The notes under the pieces: generated by a model
Told to the model about the DNA's origin: nothing
What the model saw: the letters and a program-made list of their open reading frames with translations, nothing else
The model's database searches: none
In this document: one piece after another, positions 60,865-64,000 of the stretch
How the letters are laid out: the number at the start of each line of letters is the position of its first letter
Position numbering within the stretch: the first letter of the stretch is position 1
DNA from: Sphingomonas sp. QA11
GTDB taxonomy: Bacteria > Pseudomonadota > Alphaproteobacteria > Sphingomonadales > Sphingomonadaceae
DNA length: 64,000 bases
Direction of reading: 5' to 3'
Assembly (NCBI RefSeq): GCF_028473665.1
Contig: NZ_CP098774.1
Location: 4,087,501-4,151,500, forward strand
Made by a program: the position numbers and the translations under genes

Positions 60865-62529
60865 TCAGTCGATGCGCGGCAGCGTCTCAAACTGATGGTA
60901 AGGCGGCGGGCTCGACAGCGTCCACTCAAGCGTCGTCGCGCCTTCACCCCAAGGGCTGTCGCCTGCCTTCTTGCCCGCGAACAGCGACCAGAACAGGTTG
61001 ACGAAGAAGACGACCATCGACGCTGCCATGATCATGTAGCCGACCGTCGCGATCCAGTTCCAGTGCTCGTACGCCGGGTTATAGTCCGGGATACGGCGCG
61101 GCATGCCCTGCAAGCCGAGGAAGTGCATCGGGAAGAACAGGATGTTCACGCCGATGAAGAAGACCCAGAAGTGCAGCTGGCCAAGGAACTCGCTGTACAT
61201 CCGGCCCGACATCTTCGGGAACCAGTAGTAGAAGCCGGCGAACAGACTGAACACCGCGCCGAGCGACAACACATAGTGGAAGTGCGCGACGACGTAATAG
61301 GTGTCCTGCATGTAATCATCGACGCCGCCGTTCGCGAGCACGACGCCGGTCACGCCACCGACGGTGAACATGAAGATGAAGCCGATCGCCCACATCATCG
61401 GGGTCTTGAAGCTCATCGAGCCGCCCCACATCGTCGCGATCCACGAGAAGATCTTGATGCCGGTCGGAACCGCGATGACCATCGTCGCGGCGGTGAAGTA
61501 CATCTTCACGTTCACGCTGAGGCCGGTGGTGAACATGTGGTGCGCCCACACGACGAAGCCGACCACGCCGATCGCGACCATGGCATAGGCCATGCCGAGA
61601 TAACCGAACACCGGCTTCTTCGAGAAGGTGGAGATGATGTGGCTGATCATGCCGAAGCCTGGCAGGATCATGATGTACACCTCGGGATGGCCGAAGAACC
61701 AGAACAGATGCTGGTACAGGACGGGATCGCCGCCGCCGGCCGGATCGAAGAAGGTGGTGTGAAAGTTGCGGTCGGTCAGCAGCATCGTGATCGCCGCGGC
61801 GAGAACCGGCAGCGAGAGCAGCAGCAGGAAGGCGGTGACCAGCACCGACCAGACGAACAGCGGCATCTTGTGCAGGGTCATGCCCGGCGCGCGCATGTTG
61901 AAGATGGTGGTGATGAAGTTGATCGCCCCGAGGATCGAACTGGCGCCCGCGAGATGGAGCGACAGGATCGCCATGTCGACCGATGGCCCCGGCTCCCCAT
62001 ATGTGGAGAGCGGCGCATAGACCGTCCAGCCGGTGCCGGCGCCCCCGAAGAAGGGCGAGGCGAGCAGCAGCGTGAAGCTTGGCACCAGCAGCCAGAAGGA
62101 GATGTTGTTCATGCGCGGGAACGCCATGTCCGGCGCGCCGATCATCAGCGGCACGAACCAGTTGCCGAAGCCGCCGATCATCGCCGGCATGACCATGAAG
62201 AACACCATGATCAGGCCGTGCGCGGTGATGAGCACGTTCCAGAGATGCAGCGCGTGATCCAGCCCCTGGTCGCCGCCGGGCAACCAGGCAGCCCATTCGC
62301 CGAGATACTGGATGCCGGGATGAGCCAGCTCGGCGCGCATCAGGCCCGAGATGCCGCCACCGATGATGCCCGCGCAGATCGCGAAGATCAGGTAGAGGGT
62401 GCCGATGTCCTTGTGGTTCGTCGACATGAACCAGCGCGCGAAGAAGGCTGGCTTGTGATCGGCGTCGTGATGCGCATGATCGTCATGATGCGCGTCGAAC
62501 GCGGACGGGTGAAGGGCGGTATCGGTCAT
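60865..62529 (-). CDS. ctaD: Cytochrome c oxidase subunit I
   Basis: 554 residues, twelve helices, carrying heme a, heme a3 and CuB. Ligand motifs: LITAHGLIMVFFMVMPAMIG, the cross-linked His-Tyr site FFGHPEVYIMILPGFGM, VWAHHMFTTGL and VVAHFHYVLSLGAVF. The N-terminus is His-rich (HHDDHAHHDADH), a possible metal-binding tail. Starts four bases after ctaC. Confidence 0.98.
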   Translation of the reverse strand: MTDTALHPSAFDAHHDDHAHHDADHKPAFFARWFMSTNHKDIGTLYLIFAICAGIIGGGISGLMRAELAHPGIQYLGEWAAWLPGGDQGLDHALHLWNVLITAHGLIMVFFMVMPAMIGGFGNWFVPLMIGAPDMAFPRMNNISFWLLVPSFTLLLASPFFGGAGTGWTVYAPLSTYGEPGPSVDMAILSLHLAGASSILGAINFITTIFNMRAPGMTLHKMPLFVWSVLVTAFLLLLSLPVLAAAITMLLTDRNFHTTFFDPAGGGDPVLYQHLFWFFGHPEVYIMILPGFGMISHIISTFSKKPVFGYLGMAYAMVAIGVVGFVVWAHHMFTTGLSVNVKMYFTAATMVIAVPTGIKIFSWIATMWGGSMSFKTPMMWAIGFIFMFTVGGVTGVVLANGGVDDYMQDTYYVVAHFHYVLSLGAVFSLFAGFYYWFPKMSGRMYSEFLGQLHFWVFFIGVNILFFPMHFLGLQGMPRRIPDYNPAYEHWNWIATVGYMIMAASMVVFFVNLFWSLFAGKKAGDSPWGEGATTLEWTLSSPPPYHQFETLPRID

Positions 62530-62533
62530 TGTC

Positions 62534-63667
62534 TTACTGTCCAGCGTTGCCGGCGCCGGCGACGTTGGTCGCGGCAGCCTGGTTGGTGGCGGGAGCGGCG
62601 CTGGTCGCGTTCTCGACCGGTCCGGTGGCGTTTTCGGTGGCCGTTTCGGCCGGCGCGGTCGCCGCTGCGTCGGCCGACTTGGCGCCGCCGGCAGCCGGCA
62701 TCGTGCCGCCCTTCGCCTTGACCCAGGCGGCGAACACCGCTGGTTTCACGGCCACGACCGTGATCGGCATGAAACCATGGCGCGCGCCGCAAAGCTCGGA
62801 GCACTGGCCGAAATAGACGCCTTCCTTCTCGATGGTGAAGCTCGTCTCGTTCAGGCGACCCGGGACCGCGTCGAGCTTGATCCAGAAGGCGGGCATCGCC
62901 CAGCTGTGAATCACGTCGTTCGCGGTGGTGATGAGGCGGATCGGCACGCCAACCGGCAGCACGATACGGTTGTCGGTCGCGAGCAGCGCAGGGCCGTCGG
63001 CATCGGTGCGCGCGCGCTCACCCGGCTGAACCTGGCCCTTTTCCTTCAGCATGTTCGAGGTGATCTCGAACCCGCCATGATCGGGATATTGATAGGTCCA
63101 GTACCACTGGTTGCCGATCGCCTTCAGCGTGACGGCATTGGCGGGCGCCGGCTTGAACTGCGCAGCCAGCAGCCCGATCGAGGGCGCGGCGATCAGCGCG
63201 AGGATGATGACCGGGACCGCGGTCCAGATGATCTCGATAAAGGTGTTGTGCGAGGTCTTGGATGCGACCGGGTTCGCCGCGCGGCGATAGCGGAACATCA
63301 CCCACATCAGCAGGAACAGCACGAGCACCGAGATGGCGGTGATGACGGGGAGCAGGATCGCATTATGGAACCAGTGAGCACGACGGCCATTCGGCGTCAC
63401 CTGATCCTGCAGGGTCAGGTGCCCGTCCACCGGCATGCCGACACCCGGGACCGGCCGGACATCCGGCCCGCCATCGAGCACGAGCATCGGATCTGCCGGC
63501 GCCGCGACGGCGGGCGCGGCGCTGGTGGTCGGCGCAGCATTGGTCGTTGCCGGGGCCACCGTCGTTGTAGGCGTGGCCGCCTGTGGCGCCGGTGCCGTGG
63601 CGTTGCCGATACCCGCTATCGCGAGTCCTGCCGCCAGCACAATCGACTTCAACCCCTTACTGCGCAT
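62534..63667 (-). CDS. ctaC: Cytochrome c oxidase subunit II with Ala/Thr-rich C-terminal tail
   Basis: 377 residues: signal peptide (SIVLAAGLAIAGIGNATA), an Ala/Thr/Pro-rich linker, two helices (FHNAILLPVITAISVLVLFL and IEIIWTAVPVIILALIAAPS) and the CuA domain with GQCSELCGARHGFM (Cys, Cys, His, Met ligands). After residue about 320 it has a 60-residue low-complexity tail (AAATAPAETATENATGPVEN ...) not needed for CuA. ATG 63667 chosen; frame open to 63721. Confidence 0.96.
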   Translation of the reverse strand: MRSKGLKSIVLAAGLAIAGIGNATAPAPQAATPTTTVAPATTNAAPTTSAAPAVAAPADPMLVLDGGPDVRPVPGVGMPVDGHLTLQDQVTPNGRRAHWFHNAILLPVITAISVLVLFLLMWVMFRYRRAANPVASKTSHNTFIEIIWTAVPVIILALIAAPSIGLLAAQFKPAPANAVTLKAIGNQWYWTYQYPDHGGFEITSNMLKEKGQVQPGERARTDADGPALLATDNRIVLPVGVPIRLITTANDVIHSWAMPAFWIKLDAVPGRLNETSFTIEKEGVYFGQCSELCGARHGFMPITVVAVKPAVFAAWVKAKGGTMPAAGGAKSADAAATAPAETATENATGPVENATSAAPATNQAAATNVAGAGNAGQ

Positions 63668-63738
63668 GCGTCTCGTCACCCCTGATTGCGCCTTTTCCGT
63701 CTCCGGCGCGCGAGCGGACATACGCTCGTTGCGATGGG

Positions 63739-63767
63739 CCTATACGCGGGAGGTGCTGGTGCCTCAA
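63739..63767 (-). promoter_or_regulatory. Sigma-70-like promoter of the cytochrome oxidase cluster
   Basis: On the minus strand TTGAGG and TATAGG are spaced by exactly 17 bases, about 75 bases before the ctaC ATG. The plus strand carries TTGACA at 63785-63790, which might serve pyrE, but no good -10 follows. Confidence 0.6.
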
Positions 63768-63865
63768 GCGTGTCGGGGCGTTTTTTGACACTGGGGCCGA
63801 CCCGGACGTTGCGCGCGCCCTGCCGGGCTCCTATCAACCCTTCGCTTCACGAAAGACCCGCGCAG

Positions 63866-64000
63866 ATGACCGACGACGAGATCCTGGCCGAGTTCCGAGC
63901 CGCCGACGCCCTGCTTGAAGGACATTTCATCCTGTCCTCGGGCCTACGTTCCTCGCGCTACCTGCAATGCGCGCGCGTGCTGATGGATCCGGCGCGGGGC
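63866..64000 (+). CDS. pyrE: Orotate phosphoribosyltransferase, 3' part outside window
   Basis: First 45 codons only (MTDDEILAEFRAADALLEGH FILSSG...), a typical OPRTase N-terminus with the HFILSSGLRSSRYLQCAR stretch. It makes orotidine 5'-phosphate in pyrimidine synthesis. Divergent from ctaC; ATG 63866 is the first start in this frame. Confidence 0.85.
   Translation, partial: MTDDEILAEFRAADALLEGHFILSSGLRSSRYLQCARVLMDPARG

Noticed and set aside
60706..62721. 671-codon plus-strand open frame
   Set aside because: Antisense to ctaD, rich in Arg/His/Glu/Asp as expected for the complement of a G+C-rich membrane gene; no family features.

Overview
The window is a G+C-rich alphaproteobacterial chromosome segment that looks like Sphingomonas or a close relative. 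Grounds: the order ctaC-ctaD-ctaB-small ORF-ctaG-ctaE-DUF983-surf1-thrC, the ybgC-tolQ-tolR-tolA-tolB-pal cluster, hisS-prfA-prmC followed by a DUF4167 gene, a large TonB-dependent receptor, and CCCCTCCCGC-NN-GCGGGAGGGG intergenic palindromes typical of sphingomonads. The genus is inferred from gene order and protein style, not from a search. About 70 genes fill the window almost without gaps. I see no rRNA, convincing tRNA, insertion sequence, prophage or CRISPR array.

Layout: 1-5.3 kb holds a polysaccharide flippase cut by the window edge, a CBS protein, a small membrane protein and two tandem DUF4139 proteins. 5.4-9.9 kb is the translation block DUF4167, prmC, prfA, hisS. 10-15.5 kb has a DUF1345 membrane protein, an AraC regulator divergent from an SDR and an alcohol dehydrogenase, and an ogt/2OG-oxygenase alkylation-repair pair. 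15.6-21.7 kb looks like one regulated uptake and catabolic module: TonB receptor plus serine hydrolase on the minus strand, divergent from an XRE-cupin regulator and a DgcA/dipeptide-epimerase-type enolase, with a matching inverted repeat in both control regions. 21.9-28.4 kb mixes DUF5681, M61 peptidase, ppa, TfoX-like, GNAT, EamA transporter and a vapBC pair. 28.5-34.9 kb has ispG, a LytTR membrane regulator divergent from two tandem acyltransferase-3 genes, isoaspartyl peptidase and an S1/P1 nuclease. 34.9-36.5 kb is a small membrane protein/RHH/SPFH cassette behind a 16-bp AT palindrome.

36.5-41.6 kb is the Tol-Pal operon, with an extra secreted copy of the TolA C-terminal domain between tolA and tolB. 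41.7-44.6 kb has a membrane-protein/XRE pair behind GTAACC repeats and an ABC exporter. 44.7-48.9 kb has VOC, YdeI-like, nitronate monooxygenase, lysC and ubiG. 49-53 kb has an osmoprotectant ABC importer whose permease and binding protein are fused, an SDR, a pterin dehydratase and a zincin, leading into ccmAB at 53.0-54.2 kb. 54.2-63.8 kb runs from an RNA methyltransferase and thrC through the whole cytochrome c oxidase cluster, and pyrE begins at the right edge.

Points most worth following: the TolA C-domain duplication; the paired operators of the receptor/epimerase module; palindromic repeats that overlap or abut the 5' ends of prmC and the nitronate monooxygenase gene; the AT palindrome before the SPFH-RHH cassette; the GTAACC operator cluster; and a TonB-box-like motif inside a DUF4139 protein. 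None of these is proven to be a new system.
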